A stretch of DNA of 21,078 bases, taken from the NCBI RefSeq assembly GCF_958445495.1, contig NZ_CAUCSQ010000066.1, forward strand, positions 1 to 21,078. The letters are read 5' to 3'. Position 1 is the first letter of the stretch. Each line of letters begins with the position of its first letter. Shown here piece after piece: positions 7,060 through 15,887 of the stretch. This stretch comes from an uncultured Bacteroides sp. GTDB taxonomy: Bacteria > Bacteroidota > Bacteroidia > Bacteroidales > Bacteroidaceae. The position numbers and the translations under genes are program-made. The notes under the pieces were generated by a model. The model was not told where the DNA came from. It made no database searches and was given only the letters and a program-made list of their open reading frames with translations.

Positions 7060-8088
7060 CTAATTCAAATACGTCATCATTAATTTCCATGCATATTCTG
7101 AAGAAAATTCATGCCACCTATTTCTTGCCGATTTTTTCATTTCAGATAATCTGTAAGGATTGTCAAACAGATAACAGACCTTTCCATATAAAACATTTCC
7201 ATTATCATCAAATGGAATTATAAATCCACACTTTCCATCATCAACAAATTCTGTTGCATGCTTCCATCTTGTTACAATCACAGGTATGCCAGAGATGTAG
7301 GCATCCAATATAGAACCGGGAAGCCCTTCTGTATAGAAATGCGTTGGCAGAATCATCACATCATAATTCTCTAATGTCGAATAAATATCTTCTGGGGGAA
7401 TAGGCCCATGATAATTCATAAACTCAAACTTTGCAATATTCTCTTCAAAAAAGTTCTTATCTTCGCTTGTTTCTGCTAATGGTCCATAGAAATCAACACT
7501 TATTTTATCTGTCAAGTTATTTTTTTCTATGAGCTTTCCCATAGCAAATATTGTATCCAACCCTTTCTGTTTAAGAATTCTCGCCATAAATACGACTTTC
7601 AATTTTCCCTCTTCGTGATTTATTGTTGGAACAAAATTATTGATTCTAAAATTTGGGAATATATCAACATTTTTAAATCCATAGTTTTTCTCAAGTCCAT
7701 TCTTCATTAAAGCAGTTTCACTATGTATTCCTTTTATCTGAGATAAAAAGTATTTTATCAACGGCTTTTTTTCTATAAATTCCTGAAGCCATCCTCCAAC
7801 AACAAAATAATGGATGTCAACCCTACACAATTTTGATATAATAAATATAATAGGAAAAATAAATCGCAAATTATTGTGCGCAGGCAAATAAAATAACTTA
7901 TCACATCGCAAGATTCTAGCAAACATGGCAAAAATCGACCATCGGTTATATTTAAATTCTTGAGTATCATAATAGTCAACATCAACCCCATGTCCTTTCA
8001 GCAACTCAAGTAAATTACGTGTTTTTATTGTTTGCCCATCATATAATGTTGTCCTAAAGCCAAAAGCCCCCAATACATATATTCTCAT
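7060..8088 (-). CDS. Family 4 glycosyltransferase
   Basis: A 342-residue GT-B fold retaining glycosyltransferase (GT4/RfaG-like). The N-terminal half starts with MRIYVLGAFGFRTT and a linker-end segment follows. The C-terminal donor domain has KVVFMARILKQKGLDT (~164-179), YGPLAE (201-206) and the donor motif TEGLPGSILDAY. The usual E-x7-E pair is E254-x7-D262, a conservative Glu-to-Asp change in the second acid. The start overlaps the end of the hexapeptide acyltransferase gene by 4 bases (8085-8088). It is the last gene in the tightly coupled block. Confidence 0.9.
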   Translation of the reverse strand: MRIYVLGAFGFRTTLYDGQTIKTRNLLELLKGHGVDVDYYDTQEFKYNRWSIFAMFARILRCDKLFYLPAHNNLRFIFPIIFIISKLCRVDIHYFVVGGWLQEFIEKKPLIKYFLSQIKGIHSETALMKNGLEKNYGFKNVDIFPNFRINNFVPTINHEEGKLKVVFMARILKQKGLDTIFAMGKLIEKNNLTDKISVDFYGPLAETSEDKNFFEENIAKFEFMNYHGPIPPEDIYSTLENYDVMILPTHFYTEGLPGSILDAYISGIPVIVTRWKHATEFVDDGKCGFIIPFDDNGNVLYGKVCYLFDNPYRLSEMKKSARNRWHEFSSEYAWKLMMTYLN

Positions 8089-8606
8089 TTCCTATATTTT
8101 AATATTTTAGCCGGTACACCACCTACAATAGCATAATCCGGAACATCCTTTGTTACTATTGCACCTGCACCGATTATTACTCCGTCGCCTATTCTCACAC
8201 CAGGAAGTATCATCACTCTTGCACCAATCCAAACATCATTTCCAATCATCACTTTTTGCGGAGCAAGGAATCCTTGTTGGTTCATAGGCACATCTAGCCT
8301 GTCATGTTTATGATTAGATGTTAAAATCATCACATCTGGTCCCATCATCACATTATTGCCAATCTCCAACGGACCGCGAACTTTACAGTTAATCCCCAAA
8401 CCTGAATTATTACCAATGGATATACCACCCCCTGTTCCGAAATTAGCACCTTTCTCTATATTCACATTCTTGCCACATTTCTCCAAAATCCCCCTTCCAA
8501 CCGAGCCTCTCAATCGTCTGATAATTCTAAAAATAGACATCGAATTATCGGTTGCCGGAAGATGTTGAACAAAACCATAATACAACAGTAATAGTATATT
8601 CTTCAT
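8085..8606 (-). CDS. Hexapeptide-repeat (LbH) O-acyltransferase
   Basis: A 173-residue left-handed beta-helix acyltransferase of the WcaF/Maa/CatB type, expected to O- or N-acetylate a sugar of the repeat unit with acetyl-CoA. Hexapeptide periodicity ([LIV]-G-x4) begins at ~48 (NVNIEKGANFG) and continues through IGNDVWIGARV and IGDGVIIGAGAIV. The catalytic His is H99 in TSNHKHD, and the end has the usual DYAIVGGVPAKILKYR coil cap. A hydrophobic N-terminal ~15 residues (ILLLLYYGF) is unusual and may dock it on the membrane. It overlaps by 4 bases with both neighbours (8603-8606 and 8085-8088). Confidence 0.92.
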   Translation of the reverse strand: MKNILLLLYYGFVQHLPATDNSMSIFRIIRRLRGSVGRGILEKCGKNVNIEKGANFGTGGGISIGNNSGLGINCKVRGPLEIGNNVMMGPDVMILTSNHKHDRLDVPMNQQGFLAPQKVMIGNDVWIGARVMILPGVRIGDGVIIGAGAIVTKDVPDYAIVGGVPAKILKYRK

Positions 8607-9676
8607 AGCAAGTCTATATATTTTCTTACAAAGTTTTCTTCAGAATTTTCTTTTATGACTTTATCTCGATTTTTCTGACCGATACTGTGTAATTCAGAAA
8701 CTTCAAGTTGCAGGATTTTTTTCAATGCTATCACAATAGATGACACATCATTCGGATTAAAAAGAAATCCGTTTTCCTTATCTTTCACTATATGAGAATT
8801 GTCACAAATATTACTGCATATAACTGGAAGTCCGCAGCTCATAGCCTCTACTATAACATTTGGATATCCTTCTAAATATGACGGTAGACAAAAGATGTCA
8901 GACTGTTGGTATTCTTTTTGAATGACCTCACTCGGTTCATGTAAACTGAATATATCACCACAATCTAAATCTTTTATTTTATCCAATACTTTCTGGACAT
9001 ACACTTTATCATATTGTTTTCCAAACCAATCTACTTGAAAACTCAAGCCTTCATTTCGCACGATATTTATAGCTTCAATAAAATTGAGAATATTCTTGTA
9101 GGGGATGACACGTCCAACACAAATGATTCTCTTGGGATTATTATCAGAAAGAGTTAAAGCTGGTCTGAATTTCTCATTGTCTACAGCGTTTACAATAGTC
9201 CTCAACTTGTTTGATAACCCCGGCGCTAAACCTGCAAGATTCTCAGCTTCTGAATATGAATTGGTTACAACCAAATCTGCCAGCTTATACAATTTTAACA
9301 TAAACATCGACTTAGCTGACTTTATGGTATGTGAACGTTCAGAAACAATAAACTTTGCTTTATAGAATAATCTTGCCAAACAACAGGCCATGTTTGTTGA
9401 CGGTAAGAAAGAAATGATTGCAGTGGGTTTATATTTGTGGAAAGCCTTGACAAAACTGAATACTCTGATCCATTTATTCCTTGCTTGCTTCAAGAATATA
9501 TGCTCCACATTATTTGCCTGTAAATACGGCAAATAGAATAGAACTTCGCCATAAGTAAGAACCTTTACATCATACCCCCGACTTTTCAATAAAACAGCCA
9601 ACAATGTAAGTTGTCTCTCAGCTCCACCAGATCCAAGATTTTCCGTAATCAGTAATACTCGTTCGTTTTGTTTCAT
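8603..9676 (-). CDS. Family 4 glycosyltransferase
   Basis: A 357-residue GT-B retaining glycosyltransferase. Seen: the N-terminal LGSGGAERQ acceptor-side loop (14-22), FIVSERSHT (109-117), the donor-domain start RIICVGRVIPYKN (183-195), and LEGYPNVIVEAMSCGLPV with the intact E269-x7-E277 motif. All family features look intact and the length is usual. The start is 29 bases after the stop of the preceding acyltransferase gene, and the end overlaps the next gene by 4 bases. Donor and linkage are unknown. Confidence 0.92.
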   Translation of the reverse strand: MKQNERVLLITENLGSGGAERQLTLLAVLLKSRGYDVKVLTYGEVLFYLPYLQANNVEHIFLKQARNKWIRVFSFVKAFHKYKPTAIISFLPSTNMACCLARLFYKAKFIVSERSHTIKSAKSMFMLKLYKLADLVVTNSYSEAENLAGLAPGLSNKLRTIVNAVDNEKFRPALTLSDNNPKRIICVGRVIPYKNILNFIEAINIVRNEGLSFQVDWFGKQYDKVYVQKVLDKIKDLDCGDIFSLHEPSEVIQKEYQQSDIFCLPSYLEGYPNVIVEAMSCGLPVICSNICDNSHIVKDKENGFLFNPNDVSSIVIALKKILQLEVSELHSIGQKNRDKVIKENSEENFVRKYIDLL

Positions 9677-9705
9677 ACAATTGACATACGAAATTGTTAT
9701 TCGTT

Positions 9706-10221
9706 CTATTTCTTTACAAAAGACGTATCTGGAAGGCTTAGTAACAGTTCTCTCTTTTTAGTTGTCGACATCCCTTTGGAACCTATATTGAACTGCATAT
9801 TCTTTTTCAAGTAATCTTCTGTAGAGCAAATAATCTGTGCAGGATTTCCTCCTACAACCATATGATCGGGTACCGATTTTGTAACAATCGAACCCGCAGC
9901 CACTAAAGCGCCTTCGCCAATAGTTACACCCGGCATAATTTGCGAACCAGCTCCGATATATGCCCAATCTTTCACTTCTATCTTTCCAAACACATCAAAA
10001 TCCGGACATATTTTGCGGATACAATTACCTCCTCCATGTGTATGGAAACAGACATTTTTTGTCACTTGCACATTATTACCAATTGTAATTAAATATGGTT
10101 CTGTTGACCACCCCCTTGTATCAATCAAGCAATTCTTTCCAATTCTAACACCAAGATGTTTTGCCTGTTTTTCTGGTGACTTAAAAAACCTCCAATATAA
10201 TGTCTTCAATTTTCCTATCAT
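9706..10221 (-). CDS. Hexapeptide-repeat (LbH) acyltransferase, WcaF-like
   Basis: A 171-residue left-handed beta-helix acyltransferase. Features are VRIGKNCLIDTRG (25-37), ITIGNNVQVTKNV, the likely catalytic histidines H60/H62 in CFHTHGGG, the later coils VKDWAYIGAGSQIMPG and IGEGALVAAGSIVTKSV, then VVGGNPAQII. It has a C-terminal extension of ~35 residues rich in Lys and Ser after the coil. With the second LbH enzyme at 8085-8606 it implies two acylated positions, or acetyl plus another acyl group, in the repeat unit. The start overlaps the GT4 stop by 4 bases. Confidence 0.9.
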   Translation of the reverse strand: MIGKLKTLYWRFFKSPEKQAKHLGVRIGKNCLIDTRGWSTEPYLITIGNNVQVTKNVCFHTHGGGNCIRKICPDFDVFGKIEVKDWAYIGAGSQIMPGVTIGEGALVAAGSIVTKSVPDHMVVGGNPAQIICSTEDYLKKNMQFNIGSKGMSTTKKRELLLSLPDTSFVKK

Positions 10222-11351
10222 AACTGCTTATTATTTACATTTACAACATGTTTTATCACATTGATCCATTTAATAACATTTCCTTCTTCTGAAAACAAAT
10301 GCATAGCTTTGCTTCGTGATAAAGCGCCCATGTCTATAAATAAATCATCTTTTGACATTACTATCTTGAGAATAGCATCTTTTATACTTTGAATATTGTC
10401 CCAATTGCATAGGTAACCATTCTTTTCTCCTACCAATACATTATAATCAGACACCTTTGTCATAACTATGGGTTTACCTAACATCATACCCTCACAAATT
10501 GCATTCGGCAATCCTTCAGACGAACTGAACAAAGCCACCACATCTGCTTCATTCATTCTGTTAGCAATATCCATTGTAGCATCTTTCAAGATAAACACAT
10601 CCTGTAAGTTCTGTTGCTCTATTTCTTTCTTCAATTTTACATAATAAGGAAGTGTACCTTTGTAAGTTTCTCCATACCAAGTGATGTCAAATAGTTCAAG
10701 TTCATTTTTTGACATATTTTTCAATGCCTCCAAAAGACCAAATGGATTTTTCACCTCACGATAAGAAGCAGGAACAATAAAGTGTACTTTCCCATTTTTC
10801 CTAATTGAATAACTAGAAGAAATCTGCGGAAGGTTGACAATATTGTAAATAGTTGTCAACTGATTTGCAAACCTTGGAAAATGCTTTGCATACATTTTCT
10901 TTGCATTATCAGAATTACAGACTTTGACTGATGCATAACGCTCGAATTGTGTATAGAATAACTCGCGCCTTGATAGCAACAAACTTTCCCGTGCATTCCG
11001 AAGTCCTGTGATGACCTTGTATTTTCCACGCATTAACATAGCTACTATGCAGTTTGCAAAATTATTTTCCCCTAAAAATGAAATACCTACATTTATATTC
11101 TCTTTCTTTACAAGTCGGAACAGATATAATGCACAATAAGGAATGGTAAGCTTTAATTTTGAAACTATTGTTTTTTGAGGAATCTCTATTATCTTAACAC
11201 TGGAGTTTTTAAGCTCCTCACTATAAAATCCATTTTTATCTTGTGTTACGAATAATACCTCAAATCCTTTTTCTGATAATTGTTTGGCAACAATCACCAT
11301 CTGATGCTCAGCTCCACCACACGACAAAGCACCATAGAAAAGTATCTTCAT
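10218..11351 (-). CDS. Family 4 glycosyltransferase
   Basis: A 377-residue GT-B glycosyltransferase. Seen: MKILFYGALSCGGAEHQM at the N-terminus, VITGLRNARESLL in the first domain, VHFIVPASYREVKNPFGLL at the start of the donor domain, and SSEGLPNAICEGMMLGKPIV with an intact E-x7-E pair. ATG 11351 gives the usual MKILFYG start 4 bases after the ATP-grasp stop; ATG 11363 (MHDK...) would overlap that gene by 8 bases and is also possible. The end overlaps the WcaF-like gene by 4 bases. Confidence 0.9.
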   Translation of the reverse strand: MKILFYGALSCGGAEHQMVIVAKQLSEKGFEVLFVTQDKNGFYSEELKNSSVKIIEIPQKTIVSKLKLTIPYCALYLFRLVKKENINVGISFLGENNFANCIVAMLMRGKYKVITGLRNARESLLLSRRELFYTQFERYASVKVCNSDNAKKMYAKHFPRFANQLTTIYNIVNLPQISSSYSIRKNGKVHFIVPASYREVKNPFGLLEALKNMSKNELELFDITWYGETYKGTLPYYVKLKKEIEQQNLQDVFILKDATMDIANRMNEADVVALFSSSEGLPNAICEGMMLGKPIVMTKVSDYNVLVGEKNGYLCNWDNIQSIKDAILKIVMSKDDLFIDMGALSRSKAMHLFSEEGNVIKWINVIKHVVNVNNKQL

Positions 11352-11355
11352 CTTG

Positions 11356-12372
11356 TCATGCATTTATTAAATTCTCTATCATCCAACCACAAAAATCAAA
11401 ATCCTTACCTTCATGCCATTTCATATCTGAAGTCCAGAATCCTTCACATTGTGCATAACATGCAGCAGTAAAACCATATCCCATTTCTACAATTAAAGGG
11501 GTATGATTTTTATCGAACACAAAATCCATACCTACACATTGAAGTTGCAATCGTCTGCTTACTTCAAACGCTATCTTTACACATCTTTCATCTATTTCTT
11601 CTTTTGCATAAATGATGTTTCCACTACCTGAAGCACGAAAATCATGCTCTCTAACCATGCGTTTTATAGCAAAAGCTTTATTACCTATTACACAAACACG
11701 AATATCAAATGTATTATCCGGTACAAAATCTTGAAAATAAGCATATCCTTTCTCCCTACTATGCATTTTACGGTATGAATCCGATTTCAAATAAAAGGCT
11801 ACAACATCTTTAAGTACATAAAATAAAGAAACTTTTCCAGCATTGTACTTTCGTATGTCATCAGAAAGCAAATGACGCAAGTTTTTTTGAGAAAACCCTT
11901 TTCCAAAAGCTCTATTTACATATTTAATAGCTTTACCTTTATTATATGCTAACATTACGTTATGACTACCTGCCCCTCCACGCAGTTTGAAAACTTTTGG
12001 AAATGTTGTACTTTCTATCCATCTCAGTACTTCTTCCTTTGTATAGAAAACAAAGGATTTAACCATGGGGGCACCGATTGATTCAAGGAGGTATTTTTGC
12101 CCTACTTTGTCGTCAAAATACCAACCCGTATTAAAATTCGGGAATACTTTAAGTCCAGCCATCTGCAATGAATACAGTAACTGTTTGGCGAACAAGTAAT
12201 CTCTATACTCTGCATGATGATGATGCCACATAAAAACATTACAATCCTTCACTTGCTCGACTATGTCATTATCGTATGCATTTACGATTTTATAGTCAAT
12301 ACCCTTACTCTTGCAGTATTCAATCCATTTATCACTGAAACTGCCAGGACGATTATGAATAGCTACTTTCAT
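11356..12372 (-). CDS. ATP-grasp (RimK-like) ligase, capsule-associated
   Basis: A 338-residue protein with the ATP-grasp fold, a family that forms C-N, C-S or C-O bonds through an acyl-phosphate. Order: an N-terminal pre-ATP-grasp domain with HHHH at 50-53; the first ATP-binding lysine K129 in FPKVFKLRGGAGSHNV; FQDFVPDNTFDIRVCVIG (213-230); IKRMVREHDFRASGSGNI (236-252); then metal-side acids D283 and E296. The usual E-x-N metal motif reads E-M-G here (E296-G298). A distinctive C-terminal EGFWTSDMKWHEGKDF segment follows. It overlaps the deacetylase-like gene by 4 bases and lies between it and a GT4. It probably amidates or aminoacylates a capsule building block. The substrate is unknown. Confidence 0.85.
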   Translation of the reverse strand: MKVAIHNRPGSFSDKWIEYCKSKGIDYKIVNAYDNDIVEQVKDCNVFMWHHHHAEYRDYLFAKQLLYSLQMAGLKVFPNFNTGWYFDDKVGQKYLLESIGAPMVKSFVFYTKEEVLRWIESTTFPKVFKLRGGAGSHNVMLAYNKGKAIKYVNRAFGKGFSQKNLRHLLSDDIRKYNAGKVSLFYVLKDVVAFYLKSDSYRKMHSREKGYAYFQDFVPDNTFDIRVCVIGNKAFAIKRMVREHDFRASGSGNIIYAKEEIDERCVKIAFEVSRRLQLQCVGMDFVFDKNHTPLIVEMGYGFTAACYAQCEGFWTSDMKWHEGKDFDFCGWMIENLINA

Positions 12373-13499
12373 TTTAATACTTCAACTAATTTATCACTTG
12401 ACATAAATTCCACATCCTGATATTTCATCAACAAAGTTGACAAGAACTCGTCAAGTAACCTAAGATTCTTTATCCTGTTTTTACTATCTATTCCACCGAC
12501 ATAATTTATTCGATGAGAAGAAATGACTGCAATATGATTTTTGCGAAAAGCATGGTCTATTTCATTCATTAATGTTTTGGTAGAATAATTCTGGTTTGTT
12601 GCTGGTTCAAACGAACAATTTCTAACTCCATAAATAATGCCATTCTTCTTTTTTCCTGCATATACATATGTTTTAGAAGAGCCATCGGACGAACGCTTTA
12701 TACGACCACTTTGCAATAACTCCACTCCATTATCCCGTAAAACTTTTTCAATTTTATCATTCCATGTATAACAAGGTGCTATAAATGTTCGTGAACGGTA
12801 TCCCCACACGTTATTGAACATTTCTAACGATTGAGCTACTATGTCACAAACGTATTGCTGACTCTTTTTATCTACAGACTTTAATGCAACCATATATTTA
12901 TTTCCCCTTATAGGATTACTCTTGGGAAATATACCACACATGCCATATTGAAAAGCGATAAGAACATCTTTATCTCCATGCTGCAAAGCAGCTAACCATT
13001 CCAAAACATTGAAATGTTCTCGTCCATGACATTGTGGTTTGAAGATTCCTTCATTAATGCCATTTCTAATTAGATTTAGCACGTTTGATGAAGATATGCT
13101 TTCCTGATAGGTATCTTCTATTGTAACGAAAGAATATTTCTTATAAGAATCTTTCTTTATTTGTTTAAAATCAGGATTGGCAGATAAATAATTTAATGTA
13201 AATATAGGATGGTTACCCATAAAATCCTTATACTTCAATAGTACTTCTGTTAAAGCCTCAACATCTTCATCACTTTCCAAGCAATCATAACGCTCATAAG
13301 GGCGAGTATCCATAGCATATCCTTCTGACATTAATGCATTCCAAACTTTCTTAGAAGGAACACGAATACTTCCCCAATCATCAGACTCAATTACAACTAT
13401 ATGCCGAGTGGTACATTTATCTAACTTGTTATATATATGAGAACAACACTTATCATAAATGCGATTACCTATATTATCAAATAAGTTCAATAATTTCAT
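12369..13499 (-). CDS. Polysaccharide-deacetylase-like protein (NodB/GH-deacetylase fold)
   Basis: A 376-residue protein of the large (de)acetylase group. Metal-site features fit the fold: the acidic motif VVIESDDWGSIRVPS with D40-D41, H158-x3-H162 in CHGREHFN, RTFIAPCYTWND (~238-248), and a late His H329 in VISSHRINYVGG. No signal peptide is present, so it probably acts in the cytoplasm on a sugar nucleotide or lipid-linked intermediate, not on exported capsule. ATG 13499 gives a clean MKLLNLFDN start 4 bases after the ATP-grasp stop; ATG 13526 would overlap that gene by 23 bases. It sits between two ATP-grasp genes. De-N-acetylation would expose an amine that an ATP-grasp ligase could acylate; this is inference. 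Confidence 0.82.
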   Translation of the reverse strand: MKLLNLFDNIGNRIYDKCCSHIYNKLDKCTTRHIVVIESDDWGSIRVPSKKVWNALMSEGYAMDTRPYERYDCLESDEDVEALTEVLLKYKDFMGNHPIFTLNYLSANPDFKQIKKDSYKKYSFVTIEDTYQESISSSNVLNLIRNGINEGIFKPQCHGREHFNVLEWLAALQHGDKDVLIAFQYGMCGIFPKSNPIRGNKYMVALKSVDKKSQQYVCDIVAQSLEMFNNVWGYRSRTFIAPCYTWNDKIEKVLRDNGVELLQSGRIKRSSDGSSKTYVYAGKKKNGIIYGVRNCSFEPATNQNYSTKTLMNEIDHAFRKNHIAVISSHRINYVGGIDSKNRIKNLRLLDEFLSTLLMKYQDVEFMSSDKLVEVLK

Positions 13500-13503
13500 A
13501 ATC

Positions 13504-14661
13504 CTATTTTTTCCGACCGATAACATGTTTGACTACATTCTTGATTATAAACATACGCCGTTTGTTAAATGGCCCTTTATCTTTTTTGTCATATAAAAGG
13601 AAAAAATTTGTTCGTTTAAAATCTTTAATCCACTCTGATAAAGACAAGCGATGTTCCAACACATGAACATAATCAAATTCATCTCTCATAAAATAGATCG
13701 GACATTCAATATTTTCATTTTCCCAATTATAACCTTCTCCAAGAAATGATTTTACCAACATATCTGGAAGATTAATTCCTCCTGCACTTGAAACAGCTCC
13801 ATTCCCATCATTCCGTAAATTGACCTCAAGAAAATAATCTTTTCCTTTGCTATGCAAAAATTCTATACTAAACAGACCTGTATACCCTAATTCTTGCATT
13901 ATCTTATAAACTGGTTTCAAGTTGAATTTGTAATCAGACCACGGTAACATCACAGCAAATGAACTTGACCCCCTCTTTACAGGATACTCACGTATTTTCC
14001 GTATTATGCCAGGAAGCACAAGTTTGTCACCTCCATTTAATGAACATCCAACTATGCTCAACTCATATTCTTTATCTATATATTGCTGAATCTGAATATC
14101 TGTACAACCATCTTCTCGTATTGTATCCAAAGCCTTTTCTAAAGCTGCTTTATCTTGGCAAGTTATAATATCACTTTTATGTCCTCCAATTGGTACAAGC
14201 GGTTTCGTTAAACACGGATAAGGCAAATCTACAGGAATTTCATCCTCTACGTTCATTACATAAGAAACTGGTATCGTAAACCCGCATCTTTCTGCTAAAT
14301 CAGAGATGTTTCCCTTATCCATATAATGGATAATTCGCCCAGTTTTTTCTTTTGCATTTTGAAGGTAATAATAGGGAAGTAACTCATTGAGATGTTTATC
14401 TATAATTTCTGCCGAACCATCACTACAGCAAATCAGCACATGTTTCTCTTTATCAGAACGCTCTTTCAGCAGAATGTCCAAACCTTCTTGTTGTGTAGAA
14501 ACAGCATAAACTTTTGTTATGTATCTACATTTTAGAGTTATACTATTTTCCCGTTTTACTCTAACTATTGCATATATCTCTACTCGAGGATTTGCTTCTG
14601 CAATACAACGTATTACACCTATTGTATTATGGTGGTCTCCGCCAAAAACAAAAATTTTCAT
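13504..14661 (-). CDS. ATP-grasp ligase (carbamoyl-phosphate-synthase/D-Asp-ligase-like)
   Basis: A 385-residue ATP-grasp protein. It has an N-terminal pre-ATP-grasp domain (FVFGGDHHNTIGVIR at 4-18), CCSDGSAEII at ~78-87, the ATP lysine in PCLTKPLVPIGGHKSD (K153), the lysine/acid region QQYIDKEYELSIVG (192-205), and an intact metal motif with E267, E279 and N281 in FLEVNLRNDGNGAV. This pattern is like D-aspartate ligase and carbamoyl-phosphate-synthase-like enzymes that join a carboxylate and an amine. The basic C-terminus (NKRRM, GRKK) may touch the membrane. It starts within the Wzy stop (4-base overlap). The likely role is attaching an amino acid or amide to a sugar, for example the uronic acid made by the upstream dehydrogenase. 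This role is inference. Confidence 0.85.
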   Translation of the reverse strand: MKIFVFGGDHHNTIGVIRCIAEANPRVEIYAIVRVKRENSITLKCRYITKVYAVSTQQEGLDILLKERSDKEKHVLICCSDGSAEIIDKHLNELLPYYYLQNAKEKTGRIIHYMDKGNISDLAERCGFTIPVSYVMNVEDEIPVDLPYPCLTKPLVPIGGHKSDIITCQDKAALEKALDTIREDGCTDIQIQQYIDKEYELSIVGCSLNGGDKLVLPGIIRKIREYPVKRGSSSFAVMLPWSDYKFNLKPVYKIMQELGYTGLFSIEFLHSKGKDYFLEVNLRNDGNGAVSSAGGINLPDMLVKSFLGEGYNWENENIECPIYFMRDEFDYVHVLEHRLSLSEWIKDFKRTNFFLLYDKKDKGPFNKRRMFIIKNVVKHVIGRKK

Positions 14662-15833
14662 ATTTTGTGTTCTAATTGATATGTTTTGTTAATTGTCCCA
14701 AAACAATATCCCATAATCATACACATTGAAAAAGGCATATCGCTAAAAGACATTGAAAAAAAAGTCCTTATGAAAGTGAAAATAAAGCATGCTCCTATTA
14801 TGGAATACATAATAGGCTTCGACCGATTCCTTAACCACATTTTAATATATTTGCACCAATATAAACTGTAAAGAATTGTTCCGAATAATCCACAATCAAT
14901 TAATAATTCTAACCAATCATTATGAGCCTTATAATGTAATATATTTTCCGTATGATAAGCACCTTCTCCAAACAGCAACTGAAATAGATTGTCGTTGTTG
15001 ATATAATGATTCCAATAGGTAGCATATAATCTACTACGCCCGCTAGACTGGCCTTCAAAAGTATCTTCAACCCTTCGTTGAAAATAGTCACTTGTATTAT
15101 ATAGATTTTCGACAAATACAACTCCTACCAACACAAATACAACCAATATACATGTGATCAAAAATTTCTTTTTCCATGTGGCATTTTTCATTGTTCTAAA
15201 AACAAACCATATTAAAAGTAGCGTACTTACTAATATTGCCCCTCTTTTCATACCAGACAAAACAAACCCGAAAATACAGGCAATAAAAATATATTGTAAT
15301 ACTGGCCTTTTATTAAAAAGAAACACAAATGGAAATAACGCCACAAAATAATATGTGGAATTGTTTGTTACTTCACCATAAGAACTATTCAATGCCAAAA
15401 GTAATAGAGCTTTCTGCTCATAGGCAAAATATTCCATAATTGCAACAATTAAGAATATTGAGAAAGATATCTTCAATTTTTTCTCAGACAACTTTCCTTG
15501 TCGAGCAAAAACATAAAAAGGGAAGATTGGTCCTAGGGATGAAAATAGCATCATTAGAAATGATTTTGGATCTTGCCCTACAGCATCTTTAAGTATCAAC
15601 AAACCTACACCATATACACATAAAACAAAAAAAAACAGTAACAAGACCTTTACTACACCTTTTACTCTATACTTCGTCATCACTTGAGCAATGTAGTACA
15701 TTGTCATCAATGTTAGCGGTATGTAGAAAACAAGAGACAATACGCTATTATTCAAATATATATTCTGTAAATAGCCTACCAGCCACAAGAAAATGTATAT
15801 ATTACATGAATTCAGATACTTTCTTAAAAACAT
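14658..15833 (-). CDS. Wzy-like O-antigen/capsule polymerase
   Basis: A 391-residue, highly hydrophobic protein with about ten membrane helices. A long periplasmic-type loop (~250-315) carries SSGRSRLYATYWNH, LLFGEGAYHTENIL and HYKAHNDWLELLIDCGLFG. The last matches the His-Asn pattern of the Wzy_C/O-antigen ligase-polymerase superfamily. It would polymerise lipid-linked repeat units on the periplasmic face. Ligase homologues share this loop, but the position in a locus with Wzx and Wzc favours polymerase. Primary sequence in this family is poorly conserved, so the assignment rests on topology, loop and context. It follows Wzx by 54 bases and overlaps the ATP-grasp gene by 4. Confidence 0.88.
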   Translation of the reverse strand: MFLRKYLNSCNIYIFLWLVGYLQNIYLNNSVLSLVFYIPLTLMTMYYIAQVMTKYRVKGVVKVLLLFFFVLCVYGVGLLILKDAVGQDPKSFLMMLFSSLGPIFPFYVFARQGKLSEKKLKISFSIFLIVAIMEYFAYEQKALLLLALNSSYGEVTNNSTYYFVALFPFVFLFNKRPVLQYIFIACIFGFVLSGMKRGAILVSTLLLIWFVFRTMKNATWKKKFLITCILVVFVLVGVVFVENLYNTSDYFQRRVEDTFEGQSSGRSRLYATYWNHYINNDNLFQLLFGEGAYHTENILHYKAHNDWLELLIDCGLFGTILYSLYWCKYIKMWLRNRSKPIMYSIIGACFIFTFIRTFFSMSFSDMPFSMCMIMGYCFGTINKTYQLEHKI

Positions 15834-15887
15834 ATCATTCTTTTCCCACTTAGATTAAAATCTCTTATCATCTACAAGTAAACAATC

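Noticed and set aside
13500..13526. Longer N-terminus for the deacetylase-like protein
   Set aside because: The added residues are just the other-frame reading of the ATP-grasp 3' end; ATG 13499 fits the 4-base spacing of the operon.
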